Positions 63,742 to 64,000 of a stretch of DNA of 64,000 nucleotides are shown here, in pieces. The notes beneath the pieces were generated by a model. It saw only the letters and a program-made list of their open reading frames with translations. It was not told where the DNA came from and ran no database searches. A program made the translations under genes and the position numbers. Every line of letters starts with the position of its first letter. Position 1 is the stretch's first letter. This DNA is from Salinispora mooreana (GTDB taxonomy: Bacteria; Actinomycetota; Actinomycetes; Mycobacteriales; Micromonosporaceae): positions 3,436,892 to 3,500,891 of the forward strand of contig NZ_KB900614.1 of assembly GCF_000379065.1 (NCBI RefSeq), in the 5' to 3' direction.

Positions 63742-64000
63742 TCACAGCAGTACGGACTCGATCGGCCCGCGCAGGAAGTACAACACGAAGAGCGCCGCCA
63801 CGCCGTACAGCAATGGATGGACCTCCCGCGCCTTCCCCCGAGCGAGCTTCATCAACACGTACACGATCAGGCCAGCACCGATGCCATTGGAGATCGAATA
63901 CGTGAAAGGCATCAGCACGATCGTGAGGAACGCCGGGATCGCGATCTCGAAGTCGGTCCAGTCGATGGTCCGCACCGCGGTCATCATCAGGAACCCGACC
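63742..64000 (-). CDS. NCS2 family purine permease, C-terminal part (5' end outside window)
   Basis: The frame is open to the right edge. Visible are the last about 85 residues: TIDWTDFEIAIPAFLTIVLMPFTYSISNGIGAGLIVYVLMKLARGK and HPLLYGVAALFVLYFLRGPIESVLL, typical of the end of AzgA/PbuG-like hypoxanthine-guanine permeases (the I-P-A-F-L-T-I-V-x-M-P-F-T-Y-S-I-x-x-G-I-G motif). The exact substrate is not certain. Confidence 0.88.
   Translation of the reverse strand, partial: VGFLMMTAVRTIDWTDFEIAIPAFLTIVLMPFTYSISNGIGAGLIVYVLMKLARGKAREVHPLLYGVAALFVLYFLRGPIESVLL

Overview
The window is high-GC actinobacterial DNA with frequent GTG starts and strong GGAGG ribosome binding sites. Gene content fits the Micromonosporaceae (Micromonospora or Salinispora type): a complete ESX/type VII secretion (T7SS) locus, SepH, CsoR-controlled copper export, a c-di-AMP-type leader RNA and a wall-glycopolymer export cluster. 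Genus is an inference. There is no intact tRNA or rRNA gene and no CRISPR array.

Layout. 1-1900 looks like the edge of a mobile or accessory region: the 3' end of an IS5-type transposase, an aldo/keto reductase, and a 33-nt copy of a tRNA 3' end with no 5' half. 1940-4450 holds a small Ser/Gly-repeat membrane protein and an LPxTG-type surface protein. 4500-5756 is a decayed set of genes: a gene cut short by a junction, a frameshifted ESX-like gene, and a YbaB/EbfC gene with two in-frame amber codons. 5912-24249 is the T7SS locus: mycosin 1, two WXG100 proteins, EccB, EccD, a three-ATPase-domain EccC, a 210-aa protein, a Pro-rich WXG-type substrate, mycosin 2, a frameshifted SseB-like gene, a beta-helix/AAA+ (EccA-like) fusion lacking Walker B, EccE and a T7SS-associated protein. 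The membrane core and both proteases are intact, while several accessory genes are damaged.

24262-29603 mixes housekeeping genes (Xaa-Pro aminopeptidase, spermidine-synthase-like protein, methyltransferase, CaCA-type antiporter) with small gene remnants. 29657-34546 is a copper module: CopA, a small His-rich protein, CopZ, divergent CsoR with two pseudopalindromic operators in the shared promoter region, and a YibE/F protein. 34672-38788 has a ydaO-like riboswitch in front of a secreted coiled-coil protein, a beta-carbonic anhydrase, a C39-like protease, an MT0933-type antitoxin homologue and an alpha/beta hydrolase. 38839-43870 is a sugar block (GH65 phosphorylase, beta-phosphoglucomutase-like HAD, thioesterase, MalK-like ATPase). 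43972-49718 is a wall-polymer cluster (GT2/CDP-glycerol transferase fusion, CDP-alcohol phosphotransferase, TagH-like and TagG-like ABC exporter).

49774-64000 is core metabolism and cell biology: L-serine dehydratase, glutaryl-CoA-dehydrogenase-like enzyme, nitroreductase, aldose epimerase, MFS transporter overlapping PdxH, citrate synthase, SerC, SepH, ThpR, a membrane protein, a MarR regulator with an MFS exporter, and the C-terminal part of an NCS2 purine permease running off the right edge.
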